Source: Acanthornis magna (Eukaryota; Chordata; Aves; Passeriformes; Acanthizidae). From it: a DNA stretch of 64,000 nucleotides. Positions 49,501 through 61,515 of this stretch are shown here, piece by piece. Below the pieces are notes generated by a model that saw nothing but the letters and a program-made list of their open reading frames with translations, was not told the origin of the DNA and searched no databases. Every line of letters begins with the position of its first letter. The first letter of the stretch is position 1. The translations under genes and the position numbers were made by a program. The stretch spans positions 248,001 to 312,000 of the forward strand of contig JAWUZG010000297.1 in assembly GCA_036785705.1 (NCBI GenBank). Direction: 5' to 3'.

Positions 49501-52500
49501 TCAGGAAGAAAACATGATCTGATCCAATTTTAAGCACTTTGTCAAAACAGTAAAGCAAACTTTTCCTATCTGTCTGATGATTTCTGTGATTGTGAAATAA
49601 AGCTAGCCTAGCTTTTGGACTGGTTCAGGGCCAAGGGATAACTGATCATCAAGTGGAGATCTTTTCATTTATCAGTTTATTTTTTTGCCCTTCCACAGAG
49701 ACTGGCCAAATAAAATGTTTTCTTAGTGCCCTGCTCGCCACTCTGGTGTTTTCATCAATTTCACTCTGTCTCTGGGGCTACAAGTGTCAGTCAGTTGCCG
49801 TAAGGTGTCATTTTTGCCACTTCTGTGTTTATTAGGAGCTCTCAGATATTTACTGCCCAGTTTCCTGGACCTGTGCCTTGGGTGAGCTGTGTGGGACATG
49901 TGCTCGAGAGCTGTGGCAGAAATGTGTGCGGCCGATCTGGGCACAGCAGTAATAAAATACAGAGCTAAGGATCATTTCCTGCCCACTGATAGGCAAGTTC
50001 AGCAAACTCTATTTATGTTTCTTGCTTGATGTAAATTTTTGACCTTTATGATTCAGTGGACAGCCTAAAAATGTCTGAATGAATTGATAAGAATCAGTAG
50101 CCAAAAAACAGGAATCTGATAGAAAAATAGCTTTCTTCTCTTCCTTCCTTTTCACAGAAAATGGCAAAAGTCGGATTTTTTTTTTTAAATTGCTTAAGCA
50201 TGGTGTTTCCTCATCTGCTGTTCCTCCAGAACCTTTTGTGAAGCAGGCAAATTAGATCCTGCTCTGGCATCGAAAGTGCAGACACTTTTGATGTACAGTA
50301 CAACAGCTGAGAAGTCCTGCAATGGGGCAGTCCTACCAAATGCTGTCTGCTAAGGTGAAGCTGTACTGCCCCAGGCCCCCTTTGGGTTTTGAGGCAGGCA
50401 GTGTGTTGCAGGCTGGGCAGTCAGGCAGTGAATAAACAGTAAGTAGTTTAAATAGAAATGGGGTGCAGAGGATTTCAAGACTGGTTCTTCACCTTGACTA
50501 TTTTGTTATGTTAGGAATTAATGAATGTGTTACCATTCTTCAGTGAGCCTCAGGCTAATAACTCTGTGAGCTTAGATACCCTCAAGGTAATTTTTTCCTT
50601 CCTTTTAAATCAGGCCAATTTAGTAAATGTCAAGCAGTCTGGAATAAGAAATTACTAATTTTGTGTCATTTTATATCTTTTGGTAACCATGATTATATCT
50701 ATCCTGAGTGTGATCAGTTAGAAAACTTGAAAAAATTGTGCTCTCTTCAATCTGGGCAAGGTAGTACCACAGCAGCATTTAGCAATCCTTTAAGATTTCT
50801 GGAGCCAGAATGTTGTTAGGTTCCTATAAAGTTTAATGATGCATGGTGTAATGAAAATGATGTAATAGCACAAAGTTAAACAGGATACTTCATTTGCAGA
50901 TTGGAAATTAGAGATGGATCTGGCCTTTTTCCCTTGCTGTGTGGGAGCGTTGGAATGTAGTTCTGGTTTGGGCACCCCACGTGCACTGCCTGCAATTGCC
51001 TTTGCAGGATGCACGAACAAAATTCATCTGATACTGCAGAGTCACTTGTGAAGTACCACAGGGGCATGAAGTTCTGTAAAAGCAAGACCATGAAACAACT
51101 AGAGCAGCTAAAACTGCCTGTGGTAGAGAGAACATGATGTGCGATTTAAATATCAGTAGTAGTTGATGTAAAATAAAGAAAATACCTGCAATCTGTCTTG
51201 GACTCCTGCCTGTGGCTTGGATGAGGGAGCAGAAGAAATGATTGCAAAAAAGTTTTGCGGGGCACACGGGACAGTCTGGCTTCAGTTTTACAAATGGCTT
51301 AAAAGTTCAGTTATCAAAATTAGTTCTCATAACACAATTTGGAGTTTTTGGTGTGTGAAAGGAGAGGAGATGGGAAAGAAGGGAAAGGCAAGGTGGGTGT
51401 GCAGCACTGTTGGGCAAAGGGAGATGTATGGAATAGGTCTGCCTGGTTAAAGACATTCTCCCTGGTTAAAGACACTCTCCATTCAAAAATGGCCATCAGT
51501 ATAGGGAGGGGGGATTTAAAGAATTACACTGAAATGGTGCTAGCTGAAAAGAAGGTCAGGGGAGTTGAAATCTACTATTACTACCTGTAGCAAAGCTAGT
51601 ATCTGCAGATGAAAGCTGCTGGGGTAGGAGGGAAATACCTACAAAGAACAAACTGAAGTGGACTCCCACAGTAATTCTATCCCTCTGAGTTAAAGCTGAT
51701 TCTTTCAGAATCCAGAAATATTCACTTTGCGACATCCCTAAAGTGGGAACAGAGCAGTACATACAAATTATGTCCTAATCTCACCCTAATCTTATGGCAG
51801 AAGAGAAAGAATCAGTAAAAAGACAAGTGGAACTCAACCAAAAGCAGCTAACAAACATTGCTAAGTAACATTTTAATGCTAGAGCAGTTATTAGGCACCA
51901 AAAAAATGATCTATCTTTGAGATTCTTGGCGTTCAAATAATTTTCTCAAATGAGTGCTAAGGTCTTTGTCATGCTTCTGATCTGCACTCTCATTCTTAGA
52001 CTACACCCAAGTTTGTGGCTTTTAGATTGGCTAAATAACTGATGAACCATGCTCATGCTCAGAGTCTGACACTGCTGGTGTTCTTTGCAGTGTAGGAGAG
52101 ATTTTTCACCAGCTTCAGGGCATGGGACACCTGCTGCCATCCCTTAAGCAATAAACTTGAAGGTTTGTAACAGATGCTTTATAAGGCATTTTCATAATGT
52201 GCTGTTCTGTGTTTCCTTTTACTGTTCCTGTTAAATCAAGATTTTAAAGCTGTTTTCTTTTAAGGCAAGTGACAAGTGAATCACTAAGTAAGGGTACAGA
52301 GACAGACAGTTTGACAGCCCATGGAAACAACAATCCAGGGTATGAATGGCAAAGCTGATGTGTAATTCTGATTTATACATTGCTAAATAGTGAAAATTTC
52401 TAGGAACAGTTGCATAGTTTTGGAAGTTTCTTCTTTAAAATAATTTTCCCCAGTGTTGCAAGTGAGCATCAGCAGCTGTGGCTCAAAATATGGCCAAGTA

Positions 52501-54564
52501 TGAGGAGAGGAATTGGAATTTTTTCCCTTTGAGTTCTCATTAGCCATCATCAGTGTGGTTCTCATGGCTTTCTGTCTTCTGTTTCCTGTGATTTCTAGAT
52601 GACTGCTGTCCCTTCTATGGCCGTGTACTTCTTGCCCCTGCTTTGATAATAGCATTTTGGTGAAGGCTTGCTCAAATTGTTTGTGGCTTTGCTGCAATAA
52701 GTGGTTATTACATCCATGATGCTCTAGTAGGGCGTTTCTTTCCCTGTTCCTTCTGAATGTTTGTGCACACACACTGGCACAGCTGGTGCTGAACACCACT
52801 ATAAATATCCCTGAAGTCCCTGTGAGGAGTCCTGGTGGAGGCAAAGCAGGCACTGCCTGGTGTACCTGAGTGCCTTCCTTGGTGGCACATTGGTGCTGGG
52901 GCTCCCTTTGAGCTCACTGCTGGGTGTGCTCTCCAGGGTGCAGAATGGACATTTTCACCATCCCAACTGTTGCTAAATAGGCTGATTAATCAATATGTCT
53001 ATATTAATTTCTGTATTTCCTTACTCTGTCCTAACTCTTTAGGAGCTCATCAGAATATAAGATTCATTGTAGCTGTTCCCACAAAAGTGCATTACTTCAA
53101 AACTACTTTTGTTTGTTCAGGGTCCTGTGGAGTTTAGAGTGTCTTAAAGAAGTTATTATTAAAATGTCTTCTGTCTAGAATCAGGTAAGAGCTCAAGGAC
53201 ATGCTACAAATTCTCTTAATGTGATCAGGGGGATTGGATTAGACAGCTTTCACAGATGCACACTGGTGCCACTCCCACGGAAAGGACAGATGATCCCAAC
53301 TAGAAGATATTCTGAAATGCAGAGCTCCAAAAAAAACTTCTTGCAGAGGTTTTCATTCTGAATACCTTAAACTTTTTGTCTTGCACTTCATAGTCCAATT
53401 ACTTTCTTTTGGTCTTTCTGTGAAAATCTGTTCCTTCTTCAGAGTCTTTTGCAGTTTGCCACAGTGGCTGTGGCTTGATGCCAGCTGGGTACACAACCTG
53501 ACTTGCTGTGAGACAAGACTGGGGAATCTTCCAAATAGCTGGCAACTACAAATATCTGCAAAACAGAGACAGGCAACTTTGCTGCCAGCTGTCTCTGTCT
53601 GACAAAAATGCCATCTTGGGTTACATGCACAGGAGAGAACTACTAGTTCAAAAAAATGCGGGTTTTTTTGTTTGTTTGATTTAGTGGGGTTTTTGTTAAG
53701 TCAGCTGAGCTAAAGAATCAAAGTTTTCACAGCTTATGTAGGACTTAAGAGGAATACACATTGTGGCTTTAGCTTCAGTTTTCAACAGATTCAAGGTATT
53801 TGTAGTGATCTTTACAGAAACAGGGTTATTGTTCGTATTTATGTTTTGAGGAAAAATAATTTATGTGTAGATGACCTGTAATACAGAAGATGTTCACATA
53901 ATTATAAAGAAAATTTAAACATTGGAAGGGAAGGAAGTGTTTAAGATAAATGTTCGTAAATATAAATCAACACTAATAAAAGGGAAATTGTGCTTATCAC
54001 TGTTTGATGGAGTGTATTAAGATAAATGTTTTCTAAGCACTGCAATGAATGAAGTTCAGGTGCATTTAAAAGTTAAGTACATTATTTTAAAAACTGAAAC
54101 CCAAATCTGTTAGTCATTTCATTATGTTTTAAAAATGTTTTAAACACTTCCGTCTGTCCAGAGTGGGAGATGTTGTCTCATCATCTAATTCTCTGCTTCC
54201 TACTCTACTGAAATCTAATCAGAGAGGAATCTCCCCATCCTCTGGGAGGAATGAGCTTAACCTCTTGCCTAAGCTATTTATATTAACAGAAAATATTTCA
54301 CTGCTACTTTTCCTTTTTTTGTTGTTGTTTTGTTTTGTCTGCAAGGATTATTTACAGGAAAGCCTAGGAAAGTTCCTACATCTACACCAGGAACCAAGAG
54401 ACACATAAATGCAAATGCAGTTCTGAATCTGTAGCCCCACTCTATATATGGGTAGAAAGATTTATAAGAGATATTGACTTAAATGCAGATGAGAAAAGCT
54501 TCAGTTGCTGTAGGACTGCATTGAATGAAGAGATCCCATTTTCTGAGGCTTCTGTGTCTGTCAG
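46533..54564. other. unique non-coding sequence
   Basis: No recognised gene or clear transposon. A 19-bp tandem duplication lies at 51442-51479. The minus-strand frame 52383-52853 (156 codons) is unassigned and lacks recognisable motifs. A few short T and A runs (46,684; 46,890; 50,178) are the only low-complexity sequence. Confidence 0.6.
51442..51479. repeat. 19-bp tandem duplication
   Basis: CCTGGTTAAAGACATTCTC (51442-51460) is followed directly by CCTGGTTAAAGACACTCTC (51461-51479), with one mismatch. It looks like a recent local duplication. Confidence 0.9.
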
Positions 54565-54597
54565 CTCTGGGGTCCTTGAACTCTAAGGACCCCAGAG
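54565..54597. repeat. perfect 13-bp inverted repeat with 7-nt loop
   Basis: CTCTGGGGTCCTT (54565-54577) and AAGGACCCCAGAG (54585-54597) are exact reverse complements around GAACTCT. The stem is GC-rich and a T6 tract follows (54599-54604). It is too short for a typical pre-miRNA stem. In bacteria it would look like an intrinsic terminator, but the surrounding DNA is clearly vertebrate. Confidence 0.9.
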
Positions 54598-57500
54598 GTT
54601 TTTTGCATCTTTACTCTGGGTTTGGATTTTGGATTCAGATCTGTTTCTTGAATTGGCCACCCCAAGGTTTTCTGAAGTCTGAAACACAGAACCAAGCTGG
54701 TGTTTAACTTCAGCCATTCTCTGTTGGTTGCTGTAGGTCTCTCTTAAAGGACTGTAGGAGGTGATCTTTCCTGTAGATAAAATACAGGAATTGACATAAG
54801 GCTATGCCATCCATCTCAGTCAAGTGAAGTAACTTTCTGTTTCAAAATCTTCTCTTTCACCTGAAGTATTACATTTCTGCTTACCCAGAAACTCACTATT
54901 ATTGCTTGAATGAGCAGCAGTGTAATCCTCTGAGGTGCTGGTGTCCGAGGGGCCAGGAAGGCAATGAAAACTCCAACCAGTGTAGTGTGAAAGCTCCCAG
55001 GTAGAGCTGCCTGGGGACTTTGCAATATGAGCTGCACTGATTTTTCTTGCACCACAGAGTAAGGGATTACACTGCACTGCTCCTGCTGCAGGATGGGAAT
55101 GAGGATGAAAACTGGTCATGGAGAGAAGAGCCCTATTGAGCTGAGTGAGGGGTATGAGTGTCCAAGGAGAGGGTAGTCTTTGCCAGACTGGCCCACATGT
55201 GCTGCCCCCTCTGTGGGGAAGTGTGGCAAACCTCAGTCAGCAGCAGCAGCGAAATGTCGCAAACCAGAAGAGGGAGGGAAGTGTATAGTCAGAATAAAAA
55301 TATTAGCAAGTAGTGTTTCTTACCTCTGTCTTCCTTTCTCCTGGGAGGAAAAGGTAAAATAAGCCCCCAAAGTGCTTTGCTGTTCTGCCTGTGTGACCTG
55401 TGTTCCACTGCAGAGGTCAGAGGAGCCATGGTGGTGCAGCTGGGTGAGAAGTGGGAGTCACAGGTAATCCTCTTTGCACTTACTCTCCAGAGGATTTCAA
55501 TTTCCAGGGTAGTCTGAGGTCTGCAATTTGAGAGTGATCCTGTAGGACAGCAACACTGAAAGGAATGTTGCAGTAGGTGGAGGGGTGCTGAGCTGTGGTG
55601 AGCCACCCCTGTGCAGTGGCACTGAGGCACACAAAGACCCAGGGAGCTGCTGGCACTGGGATGTACAGCCCACTGTGTGGTGCACACCCCTCTTCAGGGA
55701 CATCAGCGTCACAGCCATGTTCTGGTGGCTTTTCCATGCCCTCAGTGCATCTCCTTGCTTGTCTTCTGTTGAGGATTCTTCAAATGATGCTGTAAGAGCA
55801 AGTACCACTTCTCCCAGGCTTCTGTGTTGTTGTTGAAGCAGGTGATGTGTGGTGGAGTGGAGCATCTTCTCAAGTGAAATGCAGCCTGTTGTCAATGAAA
55901 GGCCAGATCTGGCTCTTCTCAGCCAAACCCTTTTTGTCAGAACTAGGAAGAACATCAGAAGCAGGCTCCAGAAATGTGGAATCCACTGTATGATTGTATT
56001 TGGTTACTTAATTCAGAATTCACTCCAAAACTAGAGAAGGTCATTTTCTGACCTTTTCAGCTGAGTAAAGCTGTAGGTGCCTGTTGTCTCTCTGGAAGGG
56101 TGTGTAAAAACTCTGTTCCTCTTGGTGCAAGAAGCCATGAATGATTATCTTTCAGGAGCAGAGCATCTCTCCTCCCAGAACAGCTGGGATTAGCTCAGTA
56201 GTGAATCCATAAGCTACATGGTTTGGTTTGTTTTTTTTTCCAGAAAACCCACTTTATTTTACACCAGGCATGAAGAAGATGTAGAGGGATAATCTCTGCT
56301 CCTTTTTCACCTCTGAAAAGTAACATCATTCAGGATGTGATTCTCCACTTGGGAATCCTTCTTACATAAAGTTGCTTATGGATTCTGGCTTTTCTACTTC
56401 ATCCAAGGATTATACACACTTTGTCAGTTTTCACTGAGCTCTTTTCGCTTTTGGTATAAATACACCATTCGTATTCATGAGGGGGGAAAAAAAGCAGCTT
56501 TAGTTATGCCTGTCCACGACAAAACCTAATTTGATTATGTGGCATAATTTAACCTTTTAAAGGCATAACCTGACCTTTTATCGGGGGAGCTGCTTTAATT
56601 AAGCTAAACCAGAGAAGACTGTGTCTTCTGTGCTTCTGAAAAGACAGAAGAATTTTGGAAATGCTTTACACTGCTTGGAATACAGGAGACAGCCAAGAGC
56701 CTGTGCTAACAGATCTTGCTGAAAGAGGCATTTGTAGGAGAAAGTGAGGCTTTAAATGTGCCAGCAGTGGTGGCAGGGAAGCACCTTTCCATGTTGTCCT
56801 TGTAAGGGAGAAGATGATGCTTTTTAACCATTCTGCACTTAACAGGCTGAATGTGGAGATGAGGTTTTGCTTCTAAGCCTCCTCTAGTTCTCAAAGCACA
56901 GGGAGTTGTCCAGCCACATCAGAGCAACTTACTTGCAGCTGAATCAGAAATCTGTATGCAAAAATCTTATTCTTGGTAATTATTCAGAAGATCTTAACAT
57001 TTCCTGTGGGAGAAATGGAGGTTTCTGTAAGCCTTCATAGATTTCTTCTTTTAAAACTGCTGTTGAAGACAGTTCCACAGATAAAATCTTTCATGTCTAT
57101 TTTTCACAAATCTGTATGTGTGAGAGAAATCAAGATAGAATCAAGATTATATGGAATGCTTCAGTAATACTACATACACATTTCATTGCTAAACTTTGTG
57201 TGTAGAAAGTGATTAGAAGTTTTAGAGTTAAGGTAAAAGAATAAAATATATTGGTTTGCATTAATGATTTATATCAAATAAGTGATCTGGTAATTAAGGT
57301 TGAAATGGTGCTTGAATTTAAATCTTAAATTCTGGCATGCATAACTTCTCTTTCTATTTCCTAGGGTCAAAATTTCACTTATATAGTCTCAATCTTTAAT
57401 TTTATTTAAAGTAGTGATTGAAGAATAACTGTTCTTTCATAATTTCTCCTTCTAAACTTGGAAGAAGCTGTTTAGAAATTATTCATAGTCTTTTGAAAAT

Positions 57501-60500
57501 CCTGGCCACTTTAAAACATAGTTTCCAGTAGAATTTTCTCAGCATGTGAAAAAGGGCTCAGAATTTGTACCTTTGATCCCTCTAAATGCTCTGCTGTTGT
57601 TGCATAGACCACATACTAACCATAAAATAGAAGTCAGAGCCAGCTATCAGGTTCGGATACATGTATGCCTTTTCCCAACTTTTCTCAGTCAAAAATTAAT
57701 AGTTTTACAAGCTCCCTACCTGTAAATGTCAAGGTGTCATTTGCATAGATTTCCAAGTTTTAATCTGTCCAAATTTAAACTTGGCCAGGACCTAACAGGT
57801 TTTCAACCTGAAACTCCAAATCCAATTTCTTGGCCCATATTTATTTTACAAGGAAGATGACCTTGCTATGTATGTCAATATCCTAAGCTCTTAGTTTAGC
57901 TTTTGCTAAATAAATCGACAGAATTGTGTATTTCATTATAGCACAGTCCTGACCCAGTGCAACAGGAAAATTCCTAGAAAATTCAGTGGAGCCTGATTTT
58001 CATACACTGTAGTTTGAGACCTATGTAAGAAAGAGCCCTAAAACATTGTAGCTGATGCAAAATTAGAGAATTGGCCTTGCATTTGTTTTCCTAAGTTTTC
58101 ACCCATTTAGTTGACATTTTTTAGTTTCCTAAATTGTCAAGAGTATTTTGATAATTCCTTTTGCTAAGACATGAGCAGAGGAAAAGTCTGGGTTTGCGTC
58201 ACTGAATATTTTCCCATTTGTGCTTCTGGACTTGAATAATCTAAGGCAAACTCACTATTTTCCTCTTTGTCATCTTCAGTGCAGCCAATGCGAAAGAGCT
58301 GAGATTAGGAAACTTATTATGTGATAAGAACTCCAGCAATTATAATGTTGGGTTTTCACTTCTTAATACTCCCTTCTATTTCCTGTGAACATCAACATAC
58401 TCAACAATTTATGCCCCATTGAAAGTCCAGTATTTGATAGTTTAGACAGAAACTTTCTTTTTCTGCAATGTGCAGTTTGTCTTCCTATACTGGAATCTTT
58501 AAATACTCAGTTGGCAATTCCTATTATAGTTGATTATTTGGACCAGGCAAATTGCCGAATAAAAGGTTTGTAAATGATCTGCTTTATATTTGTGCAGTCC
58601 TCAAAGGACTGAAATTTGCTTTGGGGAAAAGCAAACGACCAAGTAATAACATTTTCTTTTTTTTAAAGCACTGCCAGAAACTTAATTTCAGAGAGCTTTT
58701 TATTATTAAATTTCCCAGCCTTCCTTTCAAGCACGTTATTAGGAACATGGTTCATTTATTTGGGAGAGGGAGGAAAGCACTGAAGAAGGGGGAGATAAAG
58801 GTGAAAAGCAAGCTCTTTAATTCATATTGTGATCTAAGTGTAGAGTTCATGTTGGCAACAATTTCAGTTTTCTAATGTGCAGTCATTGTGAAAGACTGAT
58901 TCTAACATGCAAACCTCAAAGAAGTGAGAAAATTGTTTCTCTTCTTTTTTGGAGCTCATTTATATTGAAATTTTTAAGGCCTTTGGAATTTTCAAGTGGT
59001 TCTCCTAGAGCAGGTGAAAAAGACCTTTGCTCTTTAACAGAAGGAGCCAGAGAAATCAAGTTTTTGCTTGTTTTACTTACAAACTAGATGCAGCTTTGAG
59101 CACTGGGCTTGAGTTTGATGCTGTTAGAAAAGTGAAGTCTAGGTAATAGATATAACGCAAGGAGGAACTGATCATTCTTCTGGGTTGTGGTCTGTAAATG
59201 TCTTTTTGTTTATTTCTATTCATGGCTTAGCAGTTGGCACCTAACTTTTACGAAGAGAGCATTTGTCTCCAGCCTACAAAATAAAGCTGTCCTGGAAGGG
59301 TGCGACAAAGGAGGTCAGTGCTGCTATTAGTTACATAATAAATGCTTTTTTTCTTCTCAGTGAAAGGCAGAAATTCTGTGAGCCCACTTAAAGCATGGGG
59401 ACAATCCAAAGCCTAAGTTTGTCCATGACAGCTGAGAAAGCTGACTGGAAACTGGAACTTCCATTCCCCAGGAGAGCTGAACATTTTTTAATTTTCTGTC
59501 ATTCTACTTGGAAAAATTAGCATTCTATAATATGCTGGTTTAGGGGCATAGAAATATTTCAAGTTCAGTATTGTTCAAATTGACAAGAATGTTCCTATTT
59601 CTTCTGTTTGTTTACCAAACCTAATCTGATTAAATTAATATTTTCAAGAGCAAACAGCTTTCTCAAGAAATGCCTTTGCTATTTGTTATCAGGGGATTGT
59701 GGACACATTTCTCTAAGTGAAGGCCATAATTTTCTGTCCATTCAATTTAACTACTTTTCTGCTTTTTCTGTGGACCATCCAAACTGGAGCTCTGAGCTGT
59801 TGGCTGTCCCTCCCCAGCAGCTGTTTCTGTAGTGTGTGGGTCTTGTCAAGGAAAACACTGAATACGTTCCTGCTTTCCTTAGCACCATTGATGAGATGTT
59901 TCTGGCTTCCTGAAATCACTGTCAGGCACAGGGAGAGCTCTGAGGAGCCGTGTGCTCCTGGTGCTTTTAGAATTTGAGATCAGGAAAACTCTTCTATTCC
60001 ACTTTACTTGCTTGAGCTCATTCCTCAAAACACTTGCTGCTGCCTTATTTATACGACTTTTTCAGGCCTCCTTGTTGCAGATTTTGTCTTTCACAGGGTT
60101 TGGTCATTCTGGCAGCCTGATTAGTATTTTGCATGCTTATTCTCTCTGAGCATAACCCACGGGCAGTTACTGTGCTGCAAGACTAAGGACAGGGCTGCTC
60201 TACAACGAGTGGTCTTGTTCAATGGGAAAGGATGGATCTGCAATGGCAACTGGGTGGGGGCAGCAGTGCAGACGATGTACTTCTTACAAGTGGCTCATGG
60301 TGGGCTAGGAAAGTGTGACAGACAGCACAGGCCTGAAGGAATGCACCATACTCTTTTAGAAATCACAAAGATAGTAACAATCAGCTGGGGGGAGGCAGCT
60401 GGAGCAAGGCAGAATAGGCACATTTTGCTTTCCTGTCTCACAAAGAGGTTCTGTGGGGTAGAGCAGGTACAAGCTGTCAGGTGTACCTTCAGGTGTTTGG

Positions 60501-61285
60501 GGGATGCAGTGTTACAGCATTAGTGTGAAAAGTGAAAAAGCTATTGGCACTTTTGCAAGAAATGGAGGGGAAAAACCTTGTCACCACTATTCAACAACGC
60601 TAAAAAATCCCAAACAAAACAATTTTTGTGAAAGTTTGCTCTAGAGAAACACAGAGAAAAGTTTTGGAAAACAATCTGGTGCCAATATGTAGAGTATATG
60701 TAGTAGTTTTTTTACTGTAAATCGGGTCCTGTTGCATAATTTTTTCCTCTGACCTTCACTTTTCTATGAACTTTGCAAACCCCATATAAGATGATGGGAT
60801 TCTGATGGGGAAACACTTCCAGAAATCTTCTGCTAAGCTTCTTTTTTATTTTCTTCTTAAACCTATAGCTGTGTATCTTTTAGCATAATGTGGACTGTTT
60901 GGACTGTTTAATTTGCCTGGTATGTCCTTCTTGTCCTGGTGTTGCTAGAGTAAAAAGTGAGGTTGTTTAGTCCTGTTGCATCAGAACATTGCCTTGCTGG
61001 TTTTTGCAGCCTATTTCTGGGGCTGTTCTGGTTGGAAGGACTCTTTCTGGAACATGGTTGGCATTGTCAATAGTATTTCAAAGGAAGAGCTCTCAAAGGA
61101 GCATTTACCACGAAAATCAATCTTCCTTCACTCTTCTGGGTATACATCACCTGATGTGTTTACTCTTTTCATGGCTGATGATTTGCAGACATCCCATATT
61201 CTACAAATATACTTCTCCCTACACAGCTCCTCCATCTGACAACATCACAGTTCATAGCAGAAAGTCTTGTTATTAGTCCCAAAGC
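54598..61285. other. unique non-coding sequence
   Basis: No recognised gene or intact transposon. At 55,480-55,955 three overlapping minus-strand frames (up to 152 codons) coincide with plus-strand frames in a GC-richer patch. One (ending near 55,480) is followed on the minus strand by a good donor sequence (GGAGA|GTAAGT), but the frames resemble nothing I know. A nested inverted repeat lies at 56,491-56,596. Confidence 0.6.
56491..56596. repeat. nested inverted repeats in an AT-rich segment
   Basis: The outer arms AAAGCAGCT (56491-56499) and AGCTGCTTT (56588-56596) enclose the inner arms GTTATGCC (56503-56510) and GGCATAAC (56562-56569), all exact. Between them are GATTATGTGGCATAATTTAA and two ACCTTTTA copies. 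The spacing is asymmetric (3 nt on the left, 18 nt on the right), so a single simple hairpin is unlikely. Paired binding sites in an enhancer are one possible reading. Confidence 0.6.
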
Positions 61286-61289
61286 TTCT

Positions 61290-61515
61290 GACCTTGCACA
61301 CTCCTATTAAATTTCATCCCATTTCTATTACCCTTCCAGATAATCCAGCCCCTGCTCTGTGAACCCCCAACTCTCCCTCCAGGCATGTAGGTCTCAGGGA
61401 ATCTATTTGTTTGTTTTTATACTTTTGTGCCAGTCATTAATACAAGTATTAAGTGAGATTGGTCTCAACCCCCGAGGGTTTTTCATTATTAACCTTCCTG
61501 AAGTTTAACAATTCC
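61290..61515 (-). mobile_element. ancient CR1-type LINE relic, antisense RT region
   Basis: On the minus strand, sequence near 61,430-61,475 reads GLRPISLNTCINDWH, which lines up with the CR1 reverse-transcriptase block LGPVLFNIFINDL. Downstream, near 61,310-61,350, the minus strand reads NRNGMKFN, matching the later CR1 block W....W.MEFN. The order and spacing between the two are reasonable. Intervening frameshifts and stops show it is very old. The boundaries are approximate. Confidence 0.6.

Noticed and set aside
52383..52853. 156-codon minus-strand frame with a charged Lys/Arg/Gln-rich middle
   Set aside because: It has no family I recognise, no supporting splice sites or promoter, and ordinary non-coding composition.
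53223..53330. GGGGGATTGGATTAGACAGC resembling a CR1 3' end
   Set aside because: The similarity covers only about 25 bases, with no terminal octamer or further CR1 text. It is too weak to call.
54565..54604. Bacterial-type intrinsic terminator (contamination)
   Set aside because: The flanking DNA is CpG-poor, repeat-bearing vertebrate sequence with no bacterial coding. The resemblance is coincidental.
55480..55955. Three overlapping minus-strand frames with a downstream GTAAGT donor
   Set aside because: Several frames are open at once on both strands, which points to composition rather than coding selection. No domain is recognised.
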